Shown here: piece by piece, positions 27,016-36,203 of the stretch
How the letters are laid out: each line of letters starts with the position of its first letter
Numbering within the stretch: position 1 is the first letter of the stretch
Position numbers and translations under genes: made by a program
Assembly: GCF_025465945.1 (NCBI RefSeq)
Contig: NZ_JANLNW010000080.1
Span: 124,001-188,000 of the forward strand
DNA length: 64,000 nt
Source of the DNA: Pseudomonas sp. 6D_7.1_Bac1
Lineage (GTDB): Bacteria > Pseudomonadota > Gammaproteobacteria > Pseudomonadales > Pseudomonadaceae
Reading direction: 5' to 3'
Notes under the pieces: model-generated
The model's input: only the letters and a program-made list of their open reading frames with translations
Databases searched by the model: none
What the model was told of the DNA's origin: nothing

Positions 27016-29711
27016 GGTTGGTCCTCGTCAGTCTGCTGCGCAAACGGCTCGATCACCGGTGGCTCTTCACGGGGCAGACGTAACGTGAAGCGCGCACCGC
27101 CTTCCGGGCGGGTGATACCGAGCATGGTTCCCCCATGAGCCTGGGCAATGGCCCGGCAGATGGCCAGACCCAGTCCGACGCCGGGAATCGAGCTTTCCTT
27201 CTTGCCACGCATGAACTTGCTGAAGATCGCCTCTTCGTGGCCGTGGGGCAATCCTGGCCCCTCATCGGCGACCCATAATTCGATGTTGTCGGGCGTCGCA
27301 ACGGCCCCCAGGCTGATGGCGGTGTCAGGCGGTGTGTACTTGACGGCGTTCTCGATCAGGTTGATGAGAATGCGCTCGATCAGTACGGCGTCGATGCGCA
27401 CCGGTGGCAAGTCATCATCCAGGGCGACGTGCACCGAACGTCCTCCCAGAATCGGTTGGATGGCTCTCAGGGCGCTACCGACCACGTCTTCGATGGGTTG
27501 CCACTGACGATTCAGCACCACCTTGCCGGATTCGAGGCGAGCCATGTCCAGCAGGTTGTTGACCAGTGTGTTCATGCGCAGTGCAGATTCACCCACCGCC
27601 GTGGCGATCTCGGCGGCGTCTCCGGTCAAGGGTGGCCTGGTCAGTTTGAGCGCTTCGGCGAGCCCGACCATGACCGACAGCGGCGTGCGCAGGTCGTGGG
27701 AGATGGCTGACAGTAACGAGTTGCGCAACCGCTCGGACTCCATCTGAACCGTCGTGTCCTGGGCCACATGGATGTAGTGAATCCGTTCGAGCGAGATGGC
27801 CAGCAACGACGCACAGGTATCGAGCAGGCGTCGCTGTTCCGGCACCGCCAGCCGTGTGGTGTCCAGTGGCTGCACGGCCAACACCCCGCGTACCCGCATG
27901 GGGGCCGACAAGGGCAGGTAGAGCGTGGAACTTGAGGGCAGGGTGTCGGTGCCGTAGCCGGCCGGCTCGGTTTTATCGAACGACCATTGGGCAATGGCAA
28001 AGTCGACTTGCGGTGCATCCCCCGTGACCAGTGGGGCTTGTAGTTTATTGTTGTCGTCAGCGACCAGCAGTGCCGACCTTGCGCCAAACTCGGCGGACAG
28101 AAAGCGTGCGCCGATTTCGGCGACCTGCTCGGTCAGCAGCGCGGCGGACAATAAACGCGACATCTCGTACAGCGCCCGCATGCGGTCTTCGCGCCGTTGC
28201 GCCACCCGCGCCTGGAAGGTCAGGCCGGCGGTCATTTGCCCGATCACCAGGGCGACAACGAGCATGACGCTGAAGGTCACCAGGTACTGGACATCGGAAA
28301 TGGCGAAAGAAAAGCGCGGCGAGACAAAGAAAAAGTCGAAGGCACCGACTGACACGAAGGCCGCCATCACGGCCGGGCCACGACCGAAGCGCACCGCGAC
28401 AGCGACGACCGCCAGCAAGAAAATCATGACGATGTTCGCCTGCTCCAGTAGCCCGGCCAGAGGCAAGGCAAGCAGGGTCGTTACCGCGCAGAGTACCGCG
28501 CTCCAGATATAGGGCTGCCACGTGATCGGGCTTTCGCCGACGGTGGCCGTGCTCTCGGCTTGCGGGCGGCTGCTGCTTGGCAGCGAGACCTGAATCACGT
28601 CGAGATCAGCGGCCAGTGCTCCAATCCGATCCGCCAGCACCCGTCGCCAGAGTCGGTGACGCGGACGTTCGTCACGGCCCAGCACGACTTTGGAGAGGTT
28701 GTACTGCCGTGCGTACTTGACCAGTGTTTCGGCAATGTCCTGGCCGGCCAGGGTCGCGATTTGCGCGCCCATGTTCTGGGCCAGTTTCAAGGTCGCCAGC
28801 ACGCGACGGCGCTTGGCTTCCGGCAGGCGCTGCAAGGCCGGGGTTTCGACATACACAGCGTGCCACGGCACGCTGAGTTGAGCGGCCAGCCGTGCCGTCG
28901 AACGTACGGTTTTTTCTGCCTGTTCATGAGGACCTATGCAGGCGAGTAGCGACTCGCGGGTGCCCCAGACCGGTTTGACCGCGCTGCTCTTGCGGTACTG
29001 CAACATCTCGCTGTCGACGCGATCGGCCGTTCTACGCAGCGCCAGTTCGCGCAAGGCGATCAGATTGCCTTTGCGAAAGAAGTTCTGCACCGCGCGCTCG
29101 GCCTGTTGCGCCATGTAGACCTTGCCTTCCTTCAAGCGCTGCAACAGGTCATCGGGCGGCAAGTCGACGATGACCACTTCGTCGGCGGTGTCGAAAACAT
29201 GATCAGGCACGGTCTCCCAGACCCGAATGCCAGTGATGCCGCCGACAATGTCGTTCAGGCTTTCGAGGTGCTGAACGTTCATGGTCGACCAGACGTCGAT
29301 ACCGGCACTGAGCAGCTCCTCCACATCTTGCCAGCGCTTTGGGTGCCGGGAGCCGACGACATTGGAATGGGCCAGTTCATCGATCAGGATCAAGCCCGGT
29401 TTGCGCGCGAGTGCGGCGTCCAGATCGAACTCGGTCAGTGTGCGGTTCTTGTCGACGACTTGCCTTGGAGGCAGTTGTTCAAGCCCCACTGTCAGGGCCA
29501 GGGTTTCGGCGCGACCGTGAGTCTCGATCACGCCAGTCAGCACATCGATGTTCTGTTGTTTCGCTGTCTGGGCAGCGGCCAGCATCGCGTAGGTCTTGCC
29601 GACACCGGCACTGGCGCCGAAAAAAATCTTCAGCCGACCGCGTTTGGCTTGCGCTTCGTCTTCGCGAATCTGTGCCAGTAGCTGGTCCGGGTCAGGACGT
29701 TCTTCGGCCAT
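27012..29711 (-). CDS. kdpD: Sensor histidine kinase KdpD
   Basis: The product has 899 residues. Order of domains: cytoplasmic KdpD sensor with the P-loop FGASAGVGKTYAML, a universal-stress-protein-like domain, four membrane helices (DUF4118), a GAF-like segment, HisKA with SHDLRTPLSVMVG carrying the phosphorylated His, and the ATPase domain (NLIENAVKYTPP, GPGLP, GVGLGLAICR). It senses low potassium or ionic stress and phosphorylates KdpE. I chose ATG 29711; a TTG at 29741 overlapping the kdpC stop would add ten residues but has no ribosome-binding site. Confidence 0.94.
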   Translation of the reverse strand: MAEERPDPDQLLAQIREDEAQAKRGRLKIFFGASAGVGKTYAMLAAAQTAKQQNIDVLTGVIETHGRAETLALTVGLEQLPPRQVVDKNRTLTEFDLDAALARKPGLILIDELAHSNVVGSRHPKRWQDVEELLSAGIDVWSTMNVQHLESLNDIVGGITGIRVWETVPDHVFDTADEVVIVDLPPDDLLQRLKEGKVYMAQQAERAVQNFFRKGNLIALRELALRRTADRVDSEMLQYRKSSAVKPVWGTRESLLACIGPHEQAEKTVRSTARLAAQLSVPWHAVYVETPALQRLPEAKRRRVLATLKLAQNMGAQIATLAGQDIAETLVKYARQYNLSKVVLGRDERPRHRLWRRVLADRIGALAADLDVIQVSLPSSSRPQAESTATVGESPITWQPYIWSAVLCAVTTLLALPLAGLLEQANIVMIFLLAVVAVAVRFGRGPAVMAAFVSVGAFDFFFVSPRFSFAISDVQYLVTFSVMLVVALVIGQMTAGLTFQARVAQRREDRMRALYEMSRLLSAALLTEQVAEIGARFLSAEFGARSALLVADDNNKLQAPLVTGDAPQVDFAIAQWSFDKTEPAGYGTDTLPSSSTLYLPLSAPMRVRGVLAVQPLDTTRLAVPEQRRLLDTCASLLAISLERIHYIHVAQDTTVQMESERLRNSLLSAISHDLRTPLSVMVGLAEALKLTRPPLTGDAAEIATAVGESALRMNTLVNNLLDMARLESGKVVLNRQWQPIEDVVGSALRAIQPILGGRSVHVALDDDLPPVRIDAVLIERILINLIENAVKYTPPDTAISLGAVATPDNIELWVADEGPGLPHGHEEAIFSKFMRGKKESSIPGVGLGLAICRAIAQAHGGTMLGITRPEGGARFTLRLPREEPPVIEPFAQQTDEDQP

Positions 29712-29737
29712 CAAGCTCACCGTGTGTGAGTTAGCGC

Positions 29738-30310
29738 TCAATGTGCGGCGTCGAGTGCCAGGTTCAGTTCCAGTACGTTGACCCGAGGCTCGCCGAGGAA
29801 CCCGAGCAGCATGCCTTCAGCGTGTTCGTTGATCAGTTCGCGAACCTTCTCGATGGGCAGGTTGCGCACTCGCGAAATCCGGCCTGCCTGATACAGCGCG
29901 GCAGCAATGCTGATATGCGGATCAAGACCACTGGCGGAGCTGTAGACCAGGTCGGCGGGCACCGTGGTGGTGTTGCCCGGATCAGCGGCGCGCAACGCGT
30001 CGATGCGGCCCTTGATCGCCTCCGCCAACGCCGGGTTCAGCGGGCCCAGGTTCGAGCCGCCCGAGGCCAGCGGGTTGTAGGCCATGGGGCTGGTGGCGGA
30101 AGGGCGGCTCCAGAAGTATTTCGGATCGCTGAAGCCTTGGCCGATCAACAGAGAACCCACGGTTTTGCCGTCTCTTTCAACCAGACTGCCAGCGGCCTGA
30201 TGAGGAAAAACCAGCCTGGCGATCCCGGTGGTGATCAGCGGATAGGCCAGCCCGGTAATCAGTGACAGCGCAATCAGCAGGGTCAAGGCCGGACGCAGCA
30301 GAGATATCAT
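29738..30310 (-). CDS. kdpC: K+-transporting ATPase subunit KdpC
   Basis: The product has 190 residues: one N-terminal membrane helix (about residues 8-32, ALTLLIALSLITGLAYPL) and a periplasmic domain with FSDPKYFWSRPSAT, ASGGSNLGPLNP and SASGLDPHIS. These are the strongest KdpC signatures. KdpC stabilises the KdpA-KdpB complex and assists potassium binding. It lies 12 bp after kdpB and just before kdpD. Confidence 0.96.
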   Translation of the reverse strand: MISLLRPALTLLIALSLITGLAYPLITTGIARLVFPHQAAGSLVERDGKTVGSLLIGQGFSDPKYFWSRPSATSPMAYNPLASGGSNLGPLNPALAEAIKGRIDALRAADPGNTTTVPADLVYSSASGLDPHISIAAALYQAGRISRVRNLPIEKVRELINEHAEGMLLGFLGEPRVNVLELNLALDAAH

Positions 30311-30322
30311 GACAATGCTCCC

Positions 30323-32401
30323 TCAAGTCAGACCGACAAGGGTTAACGCCATGTCGATCAATTTTATGCCTATAAATGGAACGATCACCCCACCCAGCCC
30401 ATAGATCAACAGGTTGCGGCGCAGCAGCAGGGCTGCACCGACCGGGCGGTACTTCACGCCTTTGAGGGCCAGGGGAATCAGGAAAATGATAATCAGCGCA
30501 TTGAAAATCACCGCCGACAGCACCGCTGAGTTCGGGCTCGTGAGGCCCATGACGTTGAGTGCCGCGAGCTGAGGGTAGGTGGTGACGAAGGCCGCCGGGA
30601 CGATCGCGAAATACTTGGCGATGTCGTTGGCAATCGAGAACGTGGTCAGGGAACCTCGGGTCATCAGCATCTGTTTGCCGGTTTCCACCACCTCGATCAG
30701 TTTCGTCGGGTTGCTGTCCAGGTCCACCATATTGCCGGCTTCCTTGGCGGCCTGAGTCCCGGAGTTCATCGCCACGGCGACGTCCGCCTGAGCCAGTGCC
30801 GGGGCGTCGTTGGTGCCGTCGCCGGTCATGGCCACCAACCGGCCTTCAGCCTGATAGTTGCGGATCAGCTGCAACTTTTGTTCGGGCGTCGCTTCGGCCA
30901 GAAAGTCATCGACACCGGCCTCGGCGGCGATGGCGGCGGCGGTGACCCGATTGTCGCCCGTCACCATGACGGTCTTGATCCCCATGCGGCGCAACTCGAC
31001 GAAACGCTCCTTGATGCCGCCTTTTACGATGTCCTTGAGCTCGATGACGCCCAACACCTTGGCCCCGTCGGCAACCACCAGCGGCGTGCTGCCCCGACGC
31101 GCCACTTCTTCGACGACGGTTTGTACCGCTTCGGGGAATTGCCCGCCCAGACTCTGGACATGCCGCACGATCGCTTCGCCGGCCCCCTTGCGCAGTTGCC
31201 GGTCATCCAGGTTGACACCGCTCATGCGGGTCTGCGCTGAAAAGTGCACGAAGTGCGCATGCAGCGCCGCGATATCGCGTTCTCGCAGGTTGAACCGTTG
31301 TTTGGCCAAGACCACGATACTGCGCCCTTCAGGCGTTTCGTCGGCCAGGGACGCGAGCTGCGCGACATCCGCCAGTTCCGCCTCCTTGATGCCCGGCGCC
31401 GGCAAGAACGCCGAGGCGTGACGGTTGCCCAGGGTGATGGTCCCGGTCTTGTCGAGCAGCAGAACATCCACGTCACCGGCAGCCTCTACGGCACGGCCGG
31501 AGGTGGCGATCACGTTGGCCTCCATCATCCGGCTCATGCCCGCCACACCGACGGCCGACAGCAGACCGGCAATGGTCGTCGGTATCAGACACACCAGCAG
31601 TGAAATGAGCACGGTGATCGAGACCGGCGAACCGGATTTGGCCACCGCGACCCCGAACAGGGAGAAGGGCAGGAGCGTCACCGTGACCCCCAGAAACACG
31701 ATGGTCAGAGCGACCAGCAGGATCGACAGGGCGATTTCATTCGGGGTCTTTTGCCGTTTGGCGTTCTCGACCATCGCGATCATCCGGTCGACGAAGGTTT
31801 CGCCAGGGTTGGTGGTCACGCGGACGACGATCCAGTCCGACAGTACCCGCGTACCGCCGGTCACCGCCGAGAAGTCGCCGCCACTCTCGCGAATCACCGG
31901 GGCCGATTCGCCGGTAATGGCGGACTCATCCACTGAGGCGGCACCTTCGATCACTTCGCCGTCGGCGGGGATCACCGAGTCCGCCAGATCACCGGCTTCA
32001 ACCACCATCACATCGCCTTTGCACAAGTCGCTCGACTGAGCCAACTGCCACTCGGCGCCGTAGTGAGGCTCGCGCAGTTTCTTGGCCCAGGTTTGCTTTT
32101 TGAGGTCTCGCAGGGAGGCCGCCTGGGCCTTGCTGCGACCTTCAGCCAGTGCTTCGGCAAAGTTGGCGAAGAGCACGGTGAACCACAGCCACAAGGCAAT
32201 GGCGAGGATGAACCCGGTGCTGGCCTCACCCTTGCCGCTGAGGGCCTGGACCCACAGCGCGGTGGTGATGATTGCGCCGATGTAGACGACGAACATCACC
32301 GGGTTGCGCCACTGGATCCTGGGGCTGAGTTTGCGTACCGACTCGACCATGGCCGGGCTTATCAGTTTCGGGTCGAACAAGGAGAACGTTTTACGTGTCA
32401 T
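30323..32401 (-). CDS. kdpB: K+-transporting ATPase catalytic subunit KdpB
   Basis: This 692-residue P-type ATPase has the phosphorylation motif DKTGTITLGN (Asp317), the actuator motif TGES (in DESAITGESAPV), KGAGEAI in the nucleotide domain, and the hinge TGDGTNDAPAL. It hydrolyses ATP to drive potassium through KdpA. Length matches the family. It begins ten bases after the kdpA stop. All catalytic residues are intact. Confidence 0.97.
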   Translation of the reverse strand: MTRKTFSLFDPKLISPAMVESVRKLSPRIQWRNPVMFVVYIGAIITTALWVQALSGKGEASTGFILAIALWLWFTVLFANFAEALAEGRSKAQAASLRDLKKQTWAKKLREPHYGAEWQLAQSSDLCKGDVMVVEAGDLADSVIPADGEVIEGAASVDESAITGESAPVIRESGGDFSAVTGGTRVLSDWIVVRVTTNPGETFVDRMIAMVENAKRQKTPNEIALSILLVALTIVFLGVTVTLLPFSLFGVAVAKSGSPVSITVLISLLVCLIPTTIAGLLSAVGVAGMSRMMEANVIATSGRAVEAAGDVDVLLLDKTGTITLGNRHASAFLPAPGIKEAELADVAQLASLADETPEGRSIVVLAKQRFNLRERDIAALHAHFVHFSAQTRMSGVNLDDRQLRKGAGEAIVRHVQSLGGQFPEAVQTVVEEVARRGSTPLVVADGAKVLGVIELKDIVKGGIKERFVELRRMGIKTVMVTGDNRVTAAAIAAEAGVDDFLAEATPEQKLQLIRNYQAEGRLVAMTGDGTNDAPALAQADVAVAMNSGTQAAKEAGNMVDLDSNPTKLIEVVETGKQMLMTRGSLTTFSIANDIAKYFAIVPAAFVTTYPQLAALNVMGLTSPNSAVLSAVIFNALIIIFLIPLALKGVKYRPVGAALLLRRNLLIYGLGGVIVPFIGIKLIDMALTLVGLT

Positions 32402-32411
32402 GTGCCTGATC

Positions 32412-34184
32412 TCACTTGGTCATGATGAGGTGTTCGACGACGGGCCCCAACGCGAGCGCCGGTACGTAGTTCAGCAAACCGACCAGCAACACCGTGCCGA
32501 TCAACAGCACGATGAACAGCATTCCGTGGGTGGGCATCGTGCCGCCGGTGACCGCCAGGCGTTTCTTGGCGGCCAGGCTGCCGGCGACCGCAAGCACCGG
32601 TACGATGACGCCGAACCGGCCAAACCAGCTGGCGATGGCCAGCATCGTGTTGTAGAACGGCGTGTTGGCCGATAACCCGGCGAATGCGCTGCCGTTGTTG
32701 TTGGCCGCCGAGGTGAAGGCGTAGAGGATTTCCGAAAAACCATGGGCGCCGGGGTTGGCGATCCCCAACTTGCCGGCCTCGGCCATGACCGCGATGGCGG
32801 TCCCGAACAGCACCAGCAACGGCGTCACCAGAATCGCGATGGCGACCATCTTCATCTCATAGGCTTCGATTTTCTTGCCCAGGTATTCGGGGGTACGGCC
32901 GATCATCAGGCCGGCGATAAACACCGCGAGGATCGCGAATACCAGCATGCCGTACAGTCCGGAGCCGGTGCCGCCGAACACCACTTCACCCAGTTGCATC
33001 AGCACCAGCGGCACCGCGCCGCCCAGTGGGGTGAACGAGTCGTGCATCGCGTTGACCGCACCGCATGAAGCCGCGGTCGTCACGGCCGCGAACAGGCTTG
33101 ATCCGCTGATGCCGAAGCGCAATTCCTTGCCTTCCATGTTGCCCGCCGCCGTATCGATCCCCATCGCGGAAAACTGCGGATTACCGAGTTGCTCGTAATG
33201 GGTGACGGCCACCACCGCGATCACGAAGATGATCGTCATCGTCGCCAGCAGCGCCCAGCCTTGGCGTATATCGCCAACGACGTGGCCGAAGACGAAACAC
33301 AGCGCGGTCGGGATCAGGAAGATCGCGATCAACTGAAAGAAATTGGTGACGGCGGTGGGGTTCTCGTAGGGGTGTGCCGAGTTGGCGTTGAAGAAACCGC
33401 CACCATTGGTGCCCAGCATCTTGATCGCCTCTTGCGAGGCGACCGGCCCCATTGCGATGGTCTGTTTGTCAGTGCTGCTGGCCACGGTCACCGGATTGCC
33501 CTGGGCATCAAGGGTCGGCTGGCCGGCGGCATTGAGCACCGGGGCCTGGTACTGCATGACCTCCATCGTCGTGACGTCCTTGTAAGGGTCAAGATTCTGG
33601 ATCGCGCCCTGGCTGACGAAGAACAGCGCGAATATCAACGACAGTGGCAACAACACCCACAGCGTGATGCGGGTGAGGTCGGTCCAGGCATTGCCGATGC
33701 TATCCGCGCTGTGGCGCGCGAACCCGCGGATCAGGGCAATCGCCACCACAATGCCGGTGGCGGCGGACAAAAAGTTCTGCACCGTCAGCGCAAGCATCTG
33801 GGTCAGGTAACTCATCGTCGACTCGCCGCTGTAGCCTTGCCAGTCAGTGTTGGTGACAAAACTGGCGGCGGTATTGAACGATGAGTCAGGCGTAACCGCA
33901 GCGAACCCCTGCGGGTTGAAGGGCAGAACGCCTTGTAGCCGTTGTAATGCGTAGACAGCCAGTAGCCCCAATGCATTGAACAGAATCAGGGCGAGGGCGT
34001 ACTGAAGCCAGCCCATCTGCGTATCAGGCTTGACGCCGGCCAGGCGGTACAGAGGCGACTCGATGCGCGAACCAAAGGCAAATCGGCCCTCCATCACGGT
34101 GGTCAACCAGCGCCCAAGGGGCCAGGCCAGAATACCCAACGCCAGCAGGAAGGCCCCGAGCAGGACCCAGGCTTGAATAGTCAT
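32412..34184 (-). CDS. kdpA: K+-transporting ATPase channel subunit KdpA
   Basis: This 590-residue potassium-selective membrane subunit belongs to the SKT family, with four repeats each carrying a selectivity loop, for example FVTNTDWQGYSGE and TNGGGFFNANSAHP. The start at 34184 is chosen because GGAGGA lies seven bases upstream and the protein begins MTIQAW as in homologues. The frame is open for 52 more codons upstream, which overlap kdpF. The stop of kdpF overlaps this start by four bases. Confidence 0.96.
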   Translation of the reverse strand: MTIQAWVLLGAFLLALGILAWPLGRWLTTVMEGRFAFGSRIESPLYRLAGVKPDTQMGWLQYALALILFNALGLLAVYALQRLQGVLPFNPQGFAAVTPDSSFNTAASFVTNTDWQGYSGESTMSYLTQMLALTVQNFLSAATGIVVAIALIRGFARHSADSIGNAWTDLTRITLWVLLPLSLIFALFFVSQGAIQNLDPYKDVTTMEVMQYQAPVLNAAGQPTLDAQGNPVTVASSTDKQTIAMGPVASQEAIKMLGTNGGGFFNANSAHPYENPTAVTNFFQLIAIFLIPTALCFVFGHVVGDIRQGWALLATMTIIFVIAVVAVTHYEQLGNPQFSAMGIDTAAGNMEGKELRFGISGSSLFAAVTTAASCGAVNAMHDSFTPLGGAVPLVLMQLGEVVFGGTGSGLYGMLVFAILAVFIAGLMIGRTPEYLGKKIEAYEMKMVAIAILVTPLLVLFGTAIAVMAEAGKLGIANPGAHGFSEILYAFTSAANNNGSAFAGLSANTPFYNTMLAIASWFGRFGVIVPVLAVAGSLAAKKRLAVTGGTMPTHGMLFIVLLIGTVLLVGLLNYVPALALGPVVEHLIMTK

Positions 34185-34273
34185 AGGAAGTCCTCCGGAA
34201 ACAGCAGGGCAGCGATCAGGTAAACCAGCAGGCCGGCCGCTATCAGGCCGCCGAACAGATAGAAGCCCGTCAT
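34181..34273 (-). CDS. kdpF: K+-transporting ATPase small subunit KdpF
   Basis: The 30-residue peptide reads MTGFYLFGGLIAAGLLVYLI and then continues through one hydrophobic helix to a short tail, EDFL. Size, a single membrane span and position directly before kdpA define KdpF, which stabilises the Kdp complex in the membrane. Its TGA overlaps the kdpA ATG, and its ATG overlaps the stop of another tiny gene upstream. Confidence 0.92.
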   Translation of the reverse strand: MTGFYLFGGLIAAGLLVYLIAALLFPEDFL

Positions 34274-34365
34274 GACCGTCTCCTGTTAAGCGCCGCACAG
34301 CCCTGCGCCAAACCGACCAGGATGATGAAAAACAGTGCACCGAGTAGCAAAAAATAGAAGTCCAT
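34270..34365 (-). CDS. 31-residue membrane peptide heading the kdp operon
   Basis: The peptide reads MDFYFLLLGALFFIILVGLA, continues QGCAAL, and ends in a basic tail NRRRS. It has one membrane helix (about residues 4-20) and positive charges after it, predicting a cytoplasmic C-terminus. GGAGGG lies six bases before the ATG, the best ribosome-binding site of the operon. Its TGA overlaps the kdpF ATG, so KdpF translation is probably coupled to it. Similar tiny frames occur before kdpF in other pseudomonads as far as I recall. It may be a further Kdp accessory peptide. Confidence 0.8.
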   Translation of the reverse strand: MDFYFLLLGALFFIILVGLAQGCAALNRRRS

Positions 34366-34470
34366 GGCGTTCCCTCCAGCGATGAGGCAAGCCTAGTTGC
34401 ATGATCAGTAAATTGTTAAAAGGATTGGGGGGCGGGAAATAAAGATCGTGTAAAGACCCCACTCAAATTC
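34366..34470 (-). promoter_or_regulatory. kdp promoter region with candidate KdpE site
   Basis: On the kdp coding strand the sequence contains CTTTACACGATCTTTATTTC followed by CCGCCCCCC (34427-34455). This resembles the T-rich tract ending in a CCCGCCC run that KdpE binds upstream of E. coli kdpF. It lies 62-90 bp before the first start codon. I infer regulation by KdpE; no clear -10 was assigned. Confidence 0.5.
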
Positions 34471-34607
34471 ATTGCACTGATCCGTATTTTTCTTCGCTAC
34501 CTGCCTCTGTATCGAAACCAGCCCCCGTCCGACAATGCTCCCCACCCGGGGGGCCAAGTGGAGCCTGACGGGAGAGTTTCTATGTGACTCGATTTTTAGG
34601 AGGCCTG

Positions 34608-34691
34608 ATGGCTAAGCTCGCAATTTTCTTGGGTGGTTTTTTAGCGTTAACGATCATGATTGGAATACTGGCCACCATCTCTCCCACATAA
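34608..34691 (+). CDS. 27-residue single-span membrane peptide, divergent from kdp
   Basis: The frame reads MAKLAIFLGGFLALTIMIGI and then LATISPT. It is almost entirely one membrane helix with a single Lys at the N-terminal side. TTAGGAGG sits five bases before the ATG, an excellent ribosome-binding site, which argues that it is translated. It lies about 240 bp from the first kdp-operon start and faces away from it. No family name can be given; tiny peptides of this kind often modulate membrane transporters. Confidence 0.65.
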   Translation: MAKLAIFLGGFLALTIMIGILATISPT

Positions 34692-34744
34692 GGGGAAGAA
34701 TATGAATGGGCTAGTTTTTCCTGGGTTATTTCCGTTTTTCGGAA

Positions 34745-34921
34745 TCAGAAGTGATCAAGACTCACATTAACGCCGGCACGCTTTGCGAGTTCAGTGATTT
34801 GCTGCACCTTTTCAGAGTCGACTATGACCCCTTCATAACTGTCGCCACCAGCGTCGAAGTGGAGGTATCGCTTACCGAATGGCACCAGCCATTTATCAAG
34901 GCTGTTGAGGATCTCGGGCAT
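34745..34921 (-). CDS. Hypothetical 58-residue protein
   Basis: The frame begins MPEILNSLDKWLVPFGKRYL and ends in VNVSLDHF; the composition is that of a small soluble protein with an amphipathic N-terminal helix. An in-frame stop lies shortly upstream, and the ribosome-binding site is poor. It may be a small gene or the tail of a decayed one. I do not recognise the family. Confidence 0.4.
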   Translation of the reverse strand: MPEILNSLDKWLVPFGKRYLHFDAGGDSYEGVIVDSEKVQQITELAKRAGVNVSLDHF

Positions 34922-35073
34922 CGATAATGTGCTGTCTCGCTCTCCAGCCTAGTGGTCCGCAACAACTAATGCCAATGGCGCTTGCCTGGCCATTCGATAT
35001 CAGAGAAGCTCCGCCCCAGCCCCTCTCTCGGGGCGGGTTAGCCGTATGATCGAATGGTTTAGGGAAGCGTTGA

Positions 35074-36201
35074 ATGACACTCAGGGTGATGGTGATCGGT
35101 GGCTACGGAAACTTTGGCAGCATCGTTTGCCGGCATTTAGTTGTGATGCCAGGCGTATCTCTGGTGATTTCGGGGCGTGACCCACACAAGTTGTTGCGCA
35201 AAGTCGATGAGTTGAAAGCCCAATCGGGCACACCCTATGAAAGCTGGTGCGGCGATGCCATGGGCACTGCGTTCAAGTCTGCCTTGAGCGCGATGGGCAT
35301 CCAGCTGGTCATCCATACTGGTGGCCCGTTTCAGGGGCAGTCCTATGCCGTTGCGCAGGGTTGCATCGACGCGGGTGTGAACTACTGCGACCTGTCTGAC
35401 TGCCGTACCTTCGTCACCGGTATAGACGCGCTCGACGCACGAGCCAAGCGTGCGGGAGTGGCTATCCTCAGCGGTTGCAGTTCGGTACCGACGCTATCGG
35501 CAGCAATAATCGACCAGCACCGACATCGCTTTAACCGTATCGACTCGATCGAACACGGTATTTCATCTTCAGCCAAGATGCCGGGACTGTCGACCGTCGA
35601 AGGCGTACTCGCCTACGCAGGTAAACCGATCACGCAACTCAAGGATGGACAGGTGCACACAGTGTTGGGCTGGCAGGGCCTGACGCTTCGCAAGCTGCAA
35701 CAACTGGGCACCCGGGTCCTGGCTAATGTCGACGTGCCGGACATGGATATCTTCGCCCACCGTTATGGCGCCCAGACCCTGAGCTTCAAGGCGGGATCGG
35801 GCCTGAAGCTCGGCGGTGTGGCCAACTACCTGCTTGCTCAGGCGCTGAGAGTGGGGCTGGTACGGGACCCTGCGCCATGGGCTGCAAGGTTGCATCGCTG
35901 GGGGCGGCGGTTCGAACGATTCGGCGATGGCAAAAGCGCAATGTACATCGACGTCCAGGGCATCGATGTTGAAGGAAAGCCGCTGTCCATGAACGTGCAA
36001 CTGACGGCCATGAATGACAAGGGCCCGGAAATTCCTAGCTGCGCAGCTGTCGCGCTGGCTGCAAAAATCGCCCAGGGGTACTTGCCCGAGCCCGGTGCCC
36101 GAGCCTGCGTGGGCGTGATCACCGTCGATGAATACATGGCCGCGATTAACGATCCGGCGAATTTGCATTTGTCCGTACACTTCTCTGACGAGCAGAGCTG
36201 A
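35074..36201 (+). CDS. Saccharopine dehydrogenase-like NAD(P)-binding protein
   Basis: The product has 375 residues. An N-terminal Rossmann fold opens with VMVIGGYGNFGSIVCRHL (GxGxxG variant at about residues 8-14) and ISGRD at the end of the second strand. This is followed by the region IDAGVNYCDLSDCRTFV characteristic of saccharopine dehydrogenase-type proteins. Most bacterial members of this group are not lysine enzymes, and the substrate here is unknown. Two bases separate it from the DUF2269 gene, so the two are coupled. Confidence 0.85.
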   Translation: MTLRVMVIGGYGNFGSIVCRHLVVMPGVSLVISGRDPHKLLRKVDELKAQSGTPYESWCGDAMGTAFKSALSAMGIQLVIHTGGPFQGQSYAVAQGCIDAGVNYCDLSDCRTFVTGIDALDARAKRAGVAILSGCSSVPTLSAAIIDQHRHRFNRIDSIEHGISSSAKMPGLSTVEGVLAYAGKPITQLKDGQVHTVLGWQGLTLRKLQQLGTRVLANVDVPDMDIFAHRYGAQTLSFKAGSGLKLGGVANYLLAQALRVGLVRDPAPWAARLHRWGRRFERFGDGKSAMYIDVQGIDVEGKPLSMNVQLTAMNDKGPEIPSCAAVALAAKIAQGYLPEPGARACVGVITVDEYMAAINDPANLHLSVHFSDEQS

Positions 36202-36203
36202 CC

